From Rhizorhabdus dicambivorans (GTDB lineage Bacteria > Pseudomonadota > Alphaproteobacteria > Sphingomonadales > Sphingomonadaceae): a DNA stretch of 64,000 nt. The position numbers and the translations under genes are program-made. Below the pieces are notes generated by a model, which made no database searches, had not been told where the DNA came from, and was given only the letters and a program-made list of their open reading frames with translations. Positions within the stretch are counted from its first letter, which is position 1, and the number at the start of each line of letters is the position of its first letter. The stretch covers positions 558,001 to 622,000 of the forward strand of contig NZ_CP023449.1 of the NCBI RefSeq assembly GCF_002355275.1, in the 5' to 3' direction. Below, one piece after another: positions 1 to 8,389 of the stretch.

Positions 1-56
1 CATTTTTTACCAGCAGGTGCATGGCTTAGCAACCGCGGCAGCTTTCGATCGGGCAG

Positions 57-770
57 ATGGGCAGTGATTTCAGCATAGCGCGGGGCCTTGACGTGGAGGC
101 GCTGAAAGCCGCCTTCGATCGCGACGGGCGGGTCGAGGTCCGCGGCTTCCTCGTGCCGGCCGATGCGGCCCGGCTGCGCGCGCATCTCGCCGCGCGGGAT
201 GACTGGACGCTGGTGCTCAACGCGGGCAAGGCGGTGTACGAGATTCCGCGCCAGGGCTATGCCCAGCTCTCCGCCGCGCAGCTGGCCGATCTCGACCGAC
301 ATGTCGTCGAAGCGGCCCGCACCGGCTTCCACTATCGCTACGAGACGATCCGCGTCGCGGACGACCCCGCCATGCGCGGACGGACCCCGCTCGATGCCTT
401 TGTCGGCTTCATGTCGTCGCCCGAGGTGCTGGCGCTGGTCGCCGCGATCACCGGCGCCGATGATATCGCCTTCGCCGACGGGCAGGCCACCGCCTATTCG
501 GCCGGCCATTTCCTCACCCGGCACGATGATGACGTCGCCGGAAAGAACCGGCGCGCCGCCTATGTGCTGGGGCTGTCGGACGGCTGGCAACCCGAATGGG
601 GCGGGCTGCTGATGTTCCATGGCGCGGACGGCCTGGTCGAGCAGGGCTATGTGCCGATGTTCGGGGCGCTGCGCCTGTTCGCGGTGCCGGCGATGCACAG
701 CGTCAGCTATGTCACCCCGCTCGCGCCCGAGCCGCGCCTGTCGGTGACGGGCTGGCTGCGGCACCGCTGA
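57..770 (+). CDS. 2OG-Fe(II) oxygenase (prolyl-hydroxylase/SM-20-like)
   Basis: The 237-residue protein has the double-stranded beta-helix signature of Fe(II)/2-oxoglutarate dioxygenases. The iron ligands are visible as H156-x-D158 (in TRHDDD) and H214 (in AMHSV), and R227 (in PRLSV) is well placed to bind 2-oxoglutarate. Family members hydroxylate proteins, peptides or small molecules; the substrate here is unknown and the protein is probably cytoplasmic, since no signal peptide is seen. It lies near a TPR-sulfotransferase and a TonB-dependent receptor. Such genes often sit together in sphingomonads and Caulobacter, which hints at a link to peptide or surface modification, but that is inference. 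The ATG at 57 has no strong Shine-Dalgarno sequence. The 56 bases before it show nothing recognisable. Confidence 0.85.
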   Translation: MGSDFSIARGLDVEALKAAFDRDGRVEVRGFLVPADAARLRAHLAARDDWTLVLNAGKAVYEIPRQGYAQLSAAQLADLDRHVVEAARTGFHYRYETIRVADDPAMRGRTPLDAFVGFMSSPEVLALVAAITGADDIAFADGQATAYSAGHFLTRHDDDVAGKNRRAAYVLGLSDGWQPEWGGLLMFHGADGLVEQGYVPMFGALRLFAVPAMHSVSYVTPLAPEPRLSVTGWLRHR

Positions 771-838
771 ACGCCCGTTTGAACGGAGCCTGATCCGCCC
801 GCTGGCGAAGGCCGGGCGCTTTATCCCGGCGAAGGGCC

Positions 839-1099
839 TCAGTTGCCGCGCGCGCCGTTGACCACGGGGCCGACCATCTCCTTGGCCGTGCGCCGGTTCT
901 CTTCCGAGATCAGTTCCCACTCGGCGATCGAATGGCACACCTTGGTGCGCAGGCGGGTGCCGGTGGTGGGCTGGGATTTGCAGACGATCCTGCTGCCGTC
1001 GGCCGGCTGTTGCGAAGCCGGCTGGTCGGCTGCCAGCACGGGAAGCGGGGCCAGCGCGGCCAGCGTCGCGGCAAGCAGGAAGCCATGGGTGTAACGCAT
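839..1099 (-). CDS. Small secreted protein of unknown function
   Basis: This 86-residue product begins with a typical Sec signal peptide (basic MRYTHG, a hydrophobic stretch, then an ALA-type cleavage site near residue 23). The mature part is short and polar with two cysteines (VCK and KVC) that could form a disulfide in the periplasm. The ATG at 1099 was chosen over the longer open frame to 1177 because a GGAG lies about 8 bases upstream and the signal peptide starts there. I do not recognise a named family, although similar short cysteine-pair proteins are common in sphingomonads. It is convergent with the upstream oxygenase gene. Confidence 0.65.
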   Translation of the reverse strand: MRYTHGFLLAATLAALAPLPVLAADQPASQQPADGSRIVCKSQPTTGTRLRTKVCHSIAEWELISEENRRTAKEMVGPVVNGARGN

Positions 1100-1173
1100 C
1101 GTTCGACTCCGGAAATCTATGTCCTGTTCCATACTATCGCGGTGGCGCCTGCTCAATGTCGCCGCCTCCCGCA

Positions 1174-3165
1174 TCACTCCAGCGAATAGCCGTAGCGCTC
1201 CGCCCAGGGGGCGAGCACGGGCAGCGCATATTTCATCGGCTCGCGATAGCGGGTCCAGCGGCCGCTGGCGCGCGCATAGACCTTCTCCGTCACCTGCGCG
1301 TAGCTCGGCGTCCGGATATGGCCGCGCTCGATCGCGGTGCGCTGGTGATCGAGCGCCTGTCCCTCCCAGTCGAGGCCCAGGAAATCGACAATCGGCCGCA
1401 CCGCCCCCTCGGTGTCGGCGACCAGATCCTCATAGCGGATCGTCTCCACCCGGATCGGGAAGATCGCCCGGCATGTCTCCCAATAGCGGAAGATGCGGTC
1501 ATAGGTGCGGCTGGCGTTGGTCAGGTCCAGGAAGCTCGACATCGCCTCGGTCGGCTTGAAATTCTGCATATAGCAGCTCAGCACCACGTCGGCCGGGTGC
1601 CGCATCGCCAGGATGATCCGCGCATCGGGGAACAGCCGGTGGATCAGCGGCACCCGCAGCATCGACAGCGGGTTCTTGTCGATCACCAGCGCCCCGGCCG
1701 GCGGCGGCGAGACCTTGTCGAGCTCGGCGAAATAGAGCGCGCGGAGCCGGGCGATCTCCTCGGGCCCGATCTCGGCCAGCCGGGTGAAATCCCCCAGCTC
1801 GGCGGCCACCTTGTCGAGGATCGGCACCTCCTCCAGCACATGGGTGCGGCTGTGGCCCATCAGGATCGTGTCGAGCAGGGTCGTGCCCGATCGCGGGAAG
1901 CCGACCAGGAAGGCGGGGGCCGGCGGCTGGTCGATCGGCGGCGCGTCGGCCCATCGGGCGAAGAATTCGGGGGTGGTGAGCGCCTCGATCCGCTCGATGT
2001 CGCGCTGATAGGCGCCCCGGTCGACGCTCTGGCCCAGCGGGCTCAGCGCGGCGGCGCGGTTCATCTCGGCGAAGGCGGCGGCGGCCTCGTCGGTGCGGCC
2101 CAACCGGTCGGCGGCCTCGCCGATGAACTGCTCCACCATCGTCCGGTCGATCGCATCGGAGTCGATCGCGCGGGCCAGGTCCAGCGCCTCGTCCAGCCGG
2201 CCCTGGCGGCGCAGCGACAGCGCGCGCAGATAGTCTATCTCGCCGCCACGCGCGCCGGCCGCGTCGGCGTCGGCGATCAGCTGGTCGAGTTCCTCGATCC
2301 GGTTGTCGCGTTCCAGCAATATGCCCAGGTTCAGCCAGGCCGGGCCGAAGCCGGGCCGTGCCTTGATCGCAAAGCGATAGGCCTGTTCGGCCTGGGACAG
2401 ATTGGCGAGATCGGTGAAGGCGATGCCGATCGCCAGGAATATCTCGGGGTCCTGCGGGTTCAGCCGCGCCGCGGTGCCGAGCGGCGGCAGCGCCGCCTCG
2501 GCATGGTCGAGCGAGCAGAAGGTGCGGCCCAGTTCGAGCAGCGGGATCGGATCGCGGGGGTCGAGCTTATGGGCTTCCTCGAACACGAAGCAGGCATCCT
2601 GGTGCCGGTCGAGCGCCAGCAGTGTGCGGCCCATGTTGAGGTGGACCAGCGGTGATTGCGGGCGCAGCGCGCGCGCCTGCTGAAAGGCGATCAGCGCATT
2701 TTCCAGGTCGCCCTGCGCCAGGCGGGCATTGCCCAGATTGTTCCACGCCTCGAAATCCTGGGGATTGGCGGCGGTCAGCCCCTCATAGACCCATACCGCC
2801 TCGCCGGACTGGCCCTGCGCCTTGAAGATTTCGGCGCGCAGCCGCTGCATGTCGGCATGGTCGCGCACCTTGGGGTCGTCGCACAGCGCGGCGGCCTCGT
2901 CGGCCCGGCCGAGCGCGAGCAGCGCCTTGGCGAGGTTGACGCGGTTGTCGATCGTGTCGCCGCCATGGGCGATGGCCTGCCGGAAATAATCGGCGCCGCG
3001 CGCGGCATCGCCGGCCTGGGCGCAGACAACCCCCAGGAACTGCAGCACGGCGGGGTTGCGCGGCTGCGCCTTGAGCACCGCCTGGCCCTGGGCCAGCGCG
3101 GAACCGAGATCGCCGCGCACCAGCGCGTCATAGGCGGCTTTGAAGCGGTCGTTGAGGGCGTTCAT
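1174..3165 (-). CDS. TPR repeat protein with C-terminal sulfotransferase domain
   Basis: The protein has about 663 residues. Roughly the first 370 are tandem tetratricopeptide repeats (recurring NLG.AL..G....A patterns), and the rest is a PAPS-dependent sulfotransferase domain. The 5'-phosphosulfate-binding loop is visible near residue 416 (VGFPRSGTTLL), and the typical later elements follow (RHPADVVLSC, the 3'-phosphate site, and RYEDLV). Family members move a sulfate group from PAPS to a hydroxyl or amine of a protein, peptide or glycan; the TPR part probably selects the partner. It lies directly downstream of the TonB-dependent receptor gene in the same orientation, a recurrent pairing in sphingomonads. 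GTG (3168) and ATG (3165) stand side by side as possible starts; ATG is preferred. The acceptor substrate is unknown. Confidence 0.88.
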   Translation of the reverse strand: MNALNDRFKAAYDALVRGDLGSALAQGQAVLKAQPRNPAVLQFLGVVCAQAGDAARGADYFRQAIAHGGDTIDNRVNLAKALLALGRADEAAALCDDPKVRDHADMQRLRAEIFKAQGQSGEAVWVYEGLTAANPQDFEAWNNLGNARLAQGDLENALIAFQQARALRPQSPLVHLNMGRTLLALDRHQDACFVFEEAHKLDPRDPIPLLELGRTFCSLDHAEAALPPLGTAARLNPQDPEIFLAIGIAFTDLANLSQAEQAYRFAIKARPGFGPAWLNLGILLERDNRIEELDQLIADADAAGARGGEIDYLRALSLRRQGRLDEALDLARAIDSDAIDRTMVEQFIGEAADRLGRTDEAAAAFAEMNRAAALSPLGQSVDRGAYQRDIERIEALTTPEFFARWADAPPIDQPPAPAFLVGFPRSGTTLLDTILMGHSRTHVLEEVPILDKVAAELGDFTRLAEIGPEEIARLRALYFAELDKVSPPPAGALVIDKNPLSMLRVPLIHRLFPDARIILAMRHPADVVLSCYMQNFKPTEAMSSFLDLTNASRTYDRIFRYWETCRAIFPIRVETIRYEDLVADTEGAVRPIVDFLGLDWEGQALDHQRTAIERGHIRTPSYAQVTEKVYARASGRWTRYREPMKYALPVLAPWAERYGYSLE

Positions 3166-3180
3166 CACGGTTTTTCTAAA

Positions 3181-3224
3181 GCATTTTCCAGTCAGGTGAA
3201 ATCACCTGACGGTTCGGAAAATGC
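3181..3224. repeat. Nested palindromic repeat between receptor and sulfotransferase genes
   Basis: A 9-bp outer inverted repeat (GCATTTTCC ... GGAAAATGC) encloses a second perfect 9-bp inverted repeat (GTCAGGTGA, two A residues, TCACCTGAC). Together they can fold as a long hairpin with an asymmetric bulge. It lies 15 bases upstream of the TPR-sulfotransferase start and may influence read-through or translation. Very similar hairpins are scattered in alphaproteobacterial genomes as I recall them, so I treat it as a dispersed repeat with a possible regulatory effect. Confidence 0.6.
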
Positions 3225-3247
3225 GGGAAACCAAGAGCAAAGAAGAA

Positions 3248-3274
3248 GGGGGCGGGGTACCGGACCCCGCCCCC
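3248..3274 (-). terminator. Hairpin terminator after the TonB-dependent receptor gene
   Basis: An 11-bp perfect GC-rich stem (GGGGGCGGGGT / ACCCCGCCCCC) with a 5-base loop lies 24 bases past the receptor stop codon. On the minus strand it is followed by a pyrimidine-rich TTCTTCTTT tract, which fits an intrinsic terminator for the receptor transcript. Confidence 0.65.
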
Positions 3275-3298
3275 CTTTCAGGTGCGTTTCGCCGAAGA

Positions 3299-6200
3299 TC
3301 AGAACTTCAGGCGAGCCGACACATAGGCGCGCCGTCCGATGACGTCGTAGAGCGACGGATCGGTGCCCGACTGGACGTTCGGGGCATAGGTCGGCGGCTG
3401 CTTGTCGAAGGCGTTGTTGAGGCCGAGACGCAGCGTGACATTCTCGACCGTCGCTTCGGCGGCGAAGTCGAAATAGACGACCGACTTCGGACCCGAGAAG
3501 GTCTCGCCCGGGAACTGCACCGCAGCACGGTTCTTCATGCTGTCGATGTAGCGGATACGGGTGCTGAGCGTGATCGGGTTCAGGTTCCACGCGATGTTGC
3601 CGGTGGCCTTCCACTTCGGGAAGCTGGTGCCGAGACCAGCGCCGAAATAGGAGGCGGTGCCCGCATATTTGTTCTTGATATTGCCGATGCCGACAACCGT
3701 GTAATCGATGAGATAGTTCAGCATCAGATTCAGGTTGAGCGACGATTCGGCGGTCACGAACGGGGTCGGCAGGCGATAGCCCAGCTGGACGTCGACACCG
3801 GAGGTCTTGATGGTCCCCTGGTTGATCTGCTGGAAGTAGCCCGTCGCCGGGTCACCGCCCAGCTCCGGCGGCAGGAACACCGCGGCGATGTTGCCGCCCG
3901 AACGGAACACGGCGTTGCAGTACGGGCTGCCGACCGTCAGGTTCGGGTTGATGCTGTTATAACCGTAGCAGGCCGCGATGATGTCATTCACGTCCGGTGC
4001 GGCGATAACGTCCTTCACCTTGATGTTGTAATAGTCGATCGAGCCGGTGATCCCCAGCGCGTTGAACACCGCACCGATGGTGAAGGCGTCCGACGATTCG
4101 GGCTTCAGGTTCGGGTTGCCGGTCGTCGTGATGAACGCCTGGGCGCCCGGGGTCGCGACGAAGGTGCTGGTCAGGCCGGCCAGGCCGCCTGCCGCACCCG
4201 CATTCTGACAGATCGTGGTCGCTGCCGCACCACGGGTGGTGCGGAAGTTGCTGTTGATCGAGCAGGGATCGAAGATCTGCGGGAAGCCGCCGCCACCCGA
4301 GAACAGCTCGCCGAAGTTCGGCGCGCGCACCGAATGCTGGTAGCTGGCCCGGAAGCGGACTTCACGGACAGGCGCCCAGGTCAGGGTGCCGCCATAAGCC
4401 CAATCCTTCGCCGGCGCTCCGTTGACGTTGTTCTGGATGTCGTTGAAGTCGCTGGTCGAGTGACGCGCGGTGAGCGAGAGCTCAAGCGTGTCGGCCCAGC
4501 TCTGGTCCTTGGCGATCGGAACCAGCAGCTCGCCGAAGAAGTCGGTGAACTTGTTGGTGCCGAGGTCGGGCGTGCTGGTGTTGAAGCCGGCGATCGGACC
4601 GAACAGCGAGCCCGGATCGAACGCGTAGCGGAACTTGCGCTGCTCCGCGCCCAGCACCACCGACATGGTGCCGCCCGGAAGCTCGGCCAGTTCGCCGCTG
4701 ACATAGGCCTGGGCGATCTTCTGGGTGAACTTGGTCTCGGTGTTGCCGACCTCGTCCACGAAGCTGACGCACTCGGCCGACAGCGGCTGGATGCCGAACG
4801 GGTTGAAGCCGCCGGCGCAGAGGCTGGCGCCGCCATCAGCCGCTTCGAGCAGCTGCTGGACCTTCTGGACGTTGACGTTGCCCGCCGCCGTCTGGTCGAT
4901 GTTGGTCTCGCCCCACGAGTAATAGGCCTCGTAGCGCCAGCCGGGCGCGAACTCGCCGCGCAGACCGGCCAGGCCCTGGGCCACGCGGTTGCGGAAGGTC
5001 TGCTGGCGCAGGCCGGTGCCGAGGAAGCGATAGCTGATCGGGAAGGCTTCGGTGCCGCCCGCGCCCGCAAGGCGGGGATCGTCGCCGGTACGCGCGTTGA
5101 GCAGGGTCCGCAGGTTGGCCGAGATGAACGGGTTGGTCGTCGGAACGACGAGGCCCGTGAACTGGCCCGACAGGATCAGCGGCGAGCTCGCCTGCAGCGG
5201 CGAGTTCTGGCCGACGCCGCGGATCGTGGTGCCGAGCGGGGTCGGCGCCAGCGCGGTGGCCGAGCTGTAGTCGGTGTAGCCGCCCTGGATGAAGAAGTCG
5301 AACGCCGGGCTGACTTCATAATGGCCCTGCAGGAACGCCGACTTGCGCTTTAGCGGAAGCACCAGGATGTTCACGATGTCGAAATTGTAGCTGTAGAAGT
5401 CGGGGAAGAAGTTCAGGTTCGGGTTGGCCGGCGAATCCAGGCCGTAGCGGAAGTTCGCAACGTCGCGCGGATTGTTGAACGTGCCCTGGCCGAACAGCGA
5501 GCCGTCCGAGTTGAAGCCCAGCAGGCCTTCGGTCGGGATGTCCTTGGCCGGGGTGCCGTAGCTCGCGAACAGCGCGTTGATCGCCGCCTGCGGGATCGGG
5601 TTGCCGCTGACCGAGGTGTATTTGCCGGTCGGGAAGGTGCCGGTGGTCGAGGTCGCCTGCGAGGCGAAGCCGCGCTGCGCCTTGATCAGGCCCTGGCGCT
5701 TCGAATATTCGAACGAGACGGCCAGGTTGCCCTTGCCCTCGTCGAAATTGCCGCCGAGCGTGCCGGCGAACTGATATTCGCGCGCATCGGTCTTCGGGAT
5801 CGAGTTGGAATATTGGGCGCGCAGGTCGATGCCCGAGAAATTGTCCTTGGTGATGATGTTCACCACGCCCGCGATGGCGTCCGCACCATAGGCCGCGCCG
5901 GCGCCGCCGGTGGTCACGTCGATGCGCTCGATCAGGCCCTGCGGGATGGTGTTCAAGTCGACCGTCTGGTCGGTGCCCGACACCATCGGACGGCGGCCGT
6001 TGATCAGGATCAGGTTGCGGTTCGAGCCGAGGCCGCGAAGGTTGATGTTCGACTGGCCGTTGTTGCCCGGGTTGTTCGAGGTCGTCGTACCGGCCGGATT
6101 CACCTGGGGCAGGGTGTTCAGGAAGGTATCGAGCGTGATGTCCGCGTTCTTGACGGTCTCTTCGCCCGTCACCACCTGGATGGGGCTGTTGGATTCGAGG

Positions 6201-6370
6201 TTCGGACGCGCGATGCGCGAACCGGTAACGACGATGACGTCATCGGCACCCTCTTCGGCCGGCGCGCTCTGCGCGTTGGCGGCCGAAGAGCCGAAGACCA
6301 TGGCCAACGCGACCGCGGCGGCGCTGGTGCTCAGGCCGAACCGGCTGAACTTCTGTTGTGTAATGGTCAC
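3299..6370 (-). CDS. TonB-dependent outer-membrane receptor
   Basis: The product of about 1023 residues has a signal peptide (to about residue 34, SSAANAQ), a TonB-box-like segment (DDVIVVTGSRI), a plug domain with the usual LRGLGSNRNLILING and VDVTTGGAGAAYGADAIAGVVNIITK motifs, and a long beta-barrel ending in the C-terminal aromatic residue (ARLKF). Such receptors import siderophores, vitamins, carbohydrates or peptides across the outer membrane with energy from TonB-ExbBD. The GTG at 6370 was chosen because GGGA stands a few bases upstream and the signal peptide begins there; the longer frame to 6484 gives a non-signal leader. The leader contains two inverted repeats (one near 6396-6412, one at 6425-6459) that could fold in the mRNA. 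Substrate unknown; the neighbouring TPR-sulfotransferase suggests co-function. Confidence 0.93.
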   Translation of the reverse strand: MTITQQKFSRFGLSTSAAAVALAMVFGSSAANAQSAPAEEGADDVIVVTGSRIARPNLESNSPIQVVTGEETVKNADITLDTFLNTLPQVNPAGTTTSNNPGNNGQSNINLRGLGSNRNLILINGRRPMVSGTDQTVDLNTIPQGLIERIDVTTGGAGAAYGADAIAGVVNIITKDNFSGIDLRAQYSNSIPKTDAREYQFAGTLGGNFDEGKGNLAVSFEYSKRQGLIKAQRGFASQATSTTGTFPTGKYTSVSGNPIPQAAINALFASYGTPAKDIPTEGLLGFNSDGSLFGQGTFNNPRDVANFRYGLDSPANPNLNFFPDFYSYNFDIVNILVLPLKRKSAFLQGHYEVSPAFDFFIQGGYTDYSSATALAPTPLGTTIRGVGQNSPLQASSPLILSGQFTGLVVPTTNPFISANLRTLLNARTGDDPRLAGAGGTEAFPISYRFLGTGLRQQTFRNRVAQGLAGLRGEFAPGWRYEAYYSWGETNIDQTAAGNVNVQKVQQLLEAADGGASLCAGGFNPFGIQPLSAECVSFVDEVGNTETKFTQKIAQAYVSGELAELPGGTMSVVLGAEQRKFRYAFDPGSLFGPIAGFNTSTPDLGTNKFTDFFGELLVPIAKDQSWADTLELSLTARHSTSDFNDIQNNVNGAPAKDWAYGGTLTWAPVREVRFRASYQHSVRAPNFGELFSGGGGFPQIFDPCSINSNFRTTRGAAATTICQNAGAAGGLAGLTSTFVATPGAQAFITTTGNPNLKPESSDAFTIGAVFNALGITGSIDYYNIKVKDVIAAPDVNDIIAACYGYNSINPNLTVGSPYCNAVFRSGGNIAAVFLPPELGGDPATGYFQQINQGTIKTSGVDVQLGYRLPTPFVTAESSLNLNLMLNYLIDYTVVGIGNIKNKYAGTASYFGAGLGTSFPKWKATGNIAWNLNPITLSTRIRYIDSMKNRAAVQFPGETFSGPKSVVYFDFAAEATVENVTLRLGLNNAFDKQPPTYAPNVQSGTDPSLYDVIGRRAYVSARLKF

Positions 6371-6573
6371 TTTCCAGTCCCTTTTCTGGAGTGAGCGGGG
6401 GTTACCCCCGGGCCCAACCGTCACGGAATGGAGCAGGCGCTGGCACACCTCCCCATTCCATTCGGGTATCCGGCAGATGTGCAAGAAATCCGATCAGACT
6501 GTAAAGCGCAGGTTCATGCGCCGGACATGTTGCGGGCCGGATGTCGTATTTATGCAACAGTCGCGAAATCCCG

Positions 6574-6604
6574 TTGCTTTGTCTACGGTTGAGATGGTTA
6601 TAAT
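6574..6604 (+). promoter_or_regulatory. Probable sigma-70 promoter upstream of the 6628 gene
   Basis: A perfect TATAAT is at 6599-6604, 23 bases before the start codon. Upstream candidates are TTGCTT (19-base spacer, long) or CTTTGT (16-base spacer). A GGGAGG ribosome-binding site follows at 6616-6621. The -10 match is strong; the -35 assignment is uncertain. Confidence 0.4.
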
Positions 6605-6627
6605 ATTTCACGAACGGGAGGTCGTCG

Positions 6628-7149
6628 ATGGTCAGTGTGCGCGCAACGACATTGGTGCTGGCTCTGCTGCTGGCATCGCCTGCCGCAGCGGCAACGGACG
6701 AGGCCGCCGCCCGTTCCGAGCTGTTCGACAAATTGCTCGACTGCCGCTCGATAGCCGAGGATGCCGGGCGGCTCTCCTGTTACGACAGCCAGTCCCAGGC
6801 CGTCGCCGCCGCCCGGAAGAAGGGCGACCTGATGGTGCTGTCCCGGCAGGACCTGAAGGAGACGAGGCGCACCCTGTTCGGCTTCTCGCTGCCGAAGTTC
6901 AGCCTCAAGGGCATCCGCATGGACGATCCCGGTATCGACCGGCTCGAAGGCACCGTCCTCGCCGCCAGCCCCGCCGGCTTCTACTGGTCGGTCGCGCTCG
7001 ATCGGGACAGCGGCACCTGGGAAACCACCGAGGCGATCAACCGCCAGCCGCTGAAGGGCGACAAGGTCGTCATCAAGAAGGGGGTGTTGGGCGGCTATCT
7101 AGGCACGATCGGCAACAGCAATCTGGTGCGGTTCAAGCGGGTGTTCTGA
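6628..7149 (+). CDS. Secreted protein of unknown function
   Basis: The 173-residue protein has a clear signal peptide (about 22 residues ending ASPAAAA). The mature N-terminus contains a cysteine pair in a DCRSIAEDAGRLSCYD context, a pattern seen in alphaproteobacterial periplasmic proteins that begin with an L..C...D...RL.CYD motif. The C-terminal half (about 95-173) looks beta-rich and may be a small SH3-like or OB-like barrel. A GGGAGG Shine-Dalgarno stands 6 bases before the ATG. It is divergent from the TonB-dependent receptor gene. No specific function can be assigned. Confidence 0.7.
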   Translation: MVSVRATTLVLALLLASPAAAATDEAAARSELFDKLLDCRSIAEDAGRLSCYDSQSQAVAAARKKGDLMVLSRQDLKETRRTLFGFSLPKFSLKGIRMDDPGIDRLEGTVLAASPAGFYWSVALDRDSGTWETTEAINRQPLKGDKVVIKKGVLGGYLGTIGNSNLVRFKRVF

Positions 7150-7186
7150 GATGAAACCTGCTCCGTCGCTGCGCGGCGGGGGGGAA

Positions 7187-8179
7187 TTACTGGGGCCCCG
7201 CCAGCGGCTGGGGATCGATCCGCGCCTCATGCCATTTGACCGCCCAGTGCAGGTGCGGGCCGGTGGCGCGGCCGGTCATGCCGATCGCGCCCAATGGCTG
7301 GCCCTGCTTTACCGCCTGGCCCGGCTTCACGTCGATCCGCGACAGGTGGAGGAAGGCCGAGTTGAGCCCCATGCCATGGTCGATCATCAGCAGATTGCCC
7401 TCCAGGCTGAAGGGCGCGGCGGCGGCCAGGATCACCACCCCGTCGGCGGGGGCGACGATCGGGGTGCCGGCGGGTTGCGCCACGTCGACCCCGGCATGAT
7501 AGGCGCCGGGCTCGCCCGCATAGATGCGCTGCGATCCGAATATGCCGCTGATCCGTCCCTTCGCCGGCCAGATGAAGCGCTGGCGCCAGCCCTGGCTGCC
7601 GCTGTCGATCGCGCGGGCGGCGGCGATCTGGTCGAGCTCCAGCTTGCGGCGGGCCAGGAATTCCGGCGTCGGCGTGGTGCCGCGCGGCAGGGTCGGCAGC
7701 GATTCGATCTTCCACTGGCGGGGGGCGACGCTCAGCGTGCGGCGCAGGATCGTGCCGTCGGCGGCGATCGCCTCGATCCGGGCGGTGGGCGCGGCGTCGC
7801 GGTCGAAGGCGACCAGGAAGCGGCCGTCGGGGGCGAAGCCGATCGACCGGCCATCGAAACTCAGGCTGCGGATAGCGGCGGGGACGATCCCCATCGCCAG
7901 CCCGCCCTGCTCGATCGCGCCCGACAGGCGGAAGTCGGTGCCTTCGACGATACGGGGCGCGGCGGCGGGCGGCGGAACCGGCGGCCGGGGCGGCGTGACG
8001 GTGGGTGCACAGGCGGCGAGGGGGAGTAATGAAAGGGCAACGGCAACAAGAAAATCCCCCCTCCCCTTGAGGGGAGGGGCCGGGGGTGGGGCCTCCCCGC
8101 CGGCACCGCGTCGAGAGGAGGATAGGCCCCACCCCAACCCCTCCCCTGAAGGGGAGGGGCTATTCGGGCCTGATCTCAA
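7187..8179 (-). CDS. M23 family metallopeptidase lipoprotein with repeat-derived N-terminus
   Basis: The C-terminal 130 residues are a peptidase M23 (LytM) domain with both zinc motifs visible: the HxxxD in YHAGVDVA and the HxH in GPHLHW. A hydrophobic stretch and a lipobox (LPLAAC, Cys57) indicate an inner- or outer-membrane lipoprotein that would act on peptidoglycan or on its hydrolases. Odd feature: residues 1-41 are encoded by a bipartite palindromic repeat (8058-8159), and no ATG, GTG or TTG exists between the repeat and the lipobox. The only usable start is a TTG at 8179, which overlaps the stop codon of the upstream DUF2093 gene (TTGA), so translation is probably coupled. An alternative is that the repeat destroyed the original start and expression is weak. 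Confidence 0.85.
   Translation of the reverse strand: MRSGPNSPSPSGEGLGWGLSSSRRGAGGEAPPPAPPLKGRGDFLVAVALSLLPLAACAPTVTPPRPPVPPPAAAPRIVEGTDFRLSGAIEQGGLAMGIVPAAIRSLSFDGRSIGFAPDGRFLVAFDRDAAPTARIEAIAADGTILRRTLSVAPRQWKIESLPTLPRGTTPTPEFLARRKLELDQIAAARAIDSGSQGWRQRFIWPAKGRISGIFGSQRIYAGEPGAYHAGVDVAQPAGTPIVAPADGVVILAAAAPFSLEGNLLMIDHGMGLNSAFLHLSRIDVKPGQAVKQGQPLGAIGMTGRATGPHLHWAVKWHEARIDPQPLAGPQ
8058..8159. repeat. Bipartite palindromic element, short copy (102 bp)
   Basis: The left arm (8058-8093) is a 22-bp palindrome CCCCTCCCCTTGAGGGGAGGGG-type followed by a G-rich tail ending GGGGTGGGGCC. The right arm (8125-8159) is the same sequence in inverse orientation. A spacer of 31 bp separates them. The same architecture occurs in uvrA (28959-29100) and around the DUF559 gene (53957-54387). 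Here the element forms the start of the M23 lipoprotein reading frame. Confidence 0.9.
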
Positions 8180-8373
8180 CCCTGCTGCTCCGCCTTCGTC
8201 GCCTCGACCGCGCTCAGATAGGCCTGCTGCCGCGCGACGCTCCAGTAGCGCAATTCGTCGAGCGCGATCGGCGTGCCGGAAACCCCGCAGACGACATGAT
8301 CGCCGGGCACCAGCACGCGGAAGCCGTTGGCGAGATAGTGGAGCTTGGCCGCGCGGCCCGAGTTCATGAGCAT
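8176..8373 (-). CDS. DUF2093 domain protein
   Basis: This 65-residue protein matches the short alphaproteobacterial DUF2093 family, including the conserved GFRVLVPGDHVVCGVSGTPIAL.ELRYWSV core. Its function is unknown; the family is typically found next to xseA or in similar housekeeping contexts. The ATG at 8373 is preceded by an AAGGACGG Shine-Dalgarno, whereas the longer open frame to 8589 is an antisense-type extension over xseA. It follows xseA by 16 bases and its stop codon overlaps the start of the M23 gene, so the three genes form one operon. Confidence 0.8.
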   Translation of the reverse strand: MLMNSGRAAKLHYLANGFRVLVPGDHVVCGVSGTPIALDELRYWSVARQQAYLSAVEATKAEQQG

Positions 8374-8389
8374 GATATCCGTCCTTCCG

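Noticed and set aside
3221-5353. 710-codon open frame on the plus strand opposite the TonB-dependent receptor
   Set aside because: It mirrors the receptor gene codon by codon, has an Arg/Asp/Val-rich composition typical of antisense frames in GC-rich DNA, and shows no domain.
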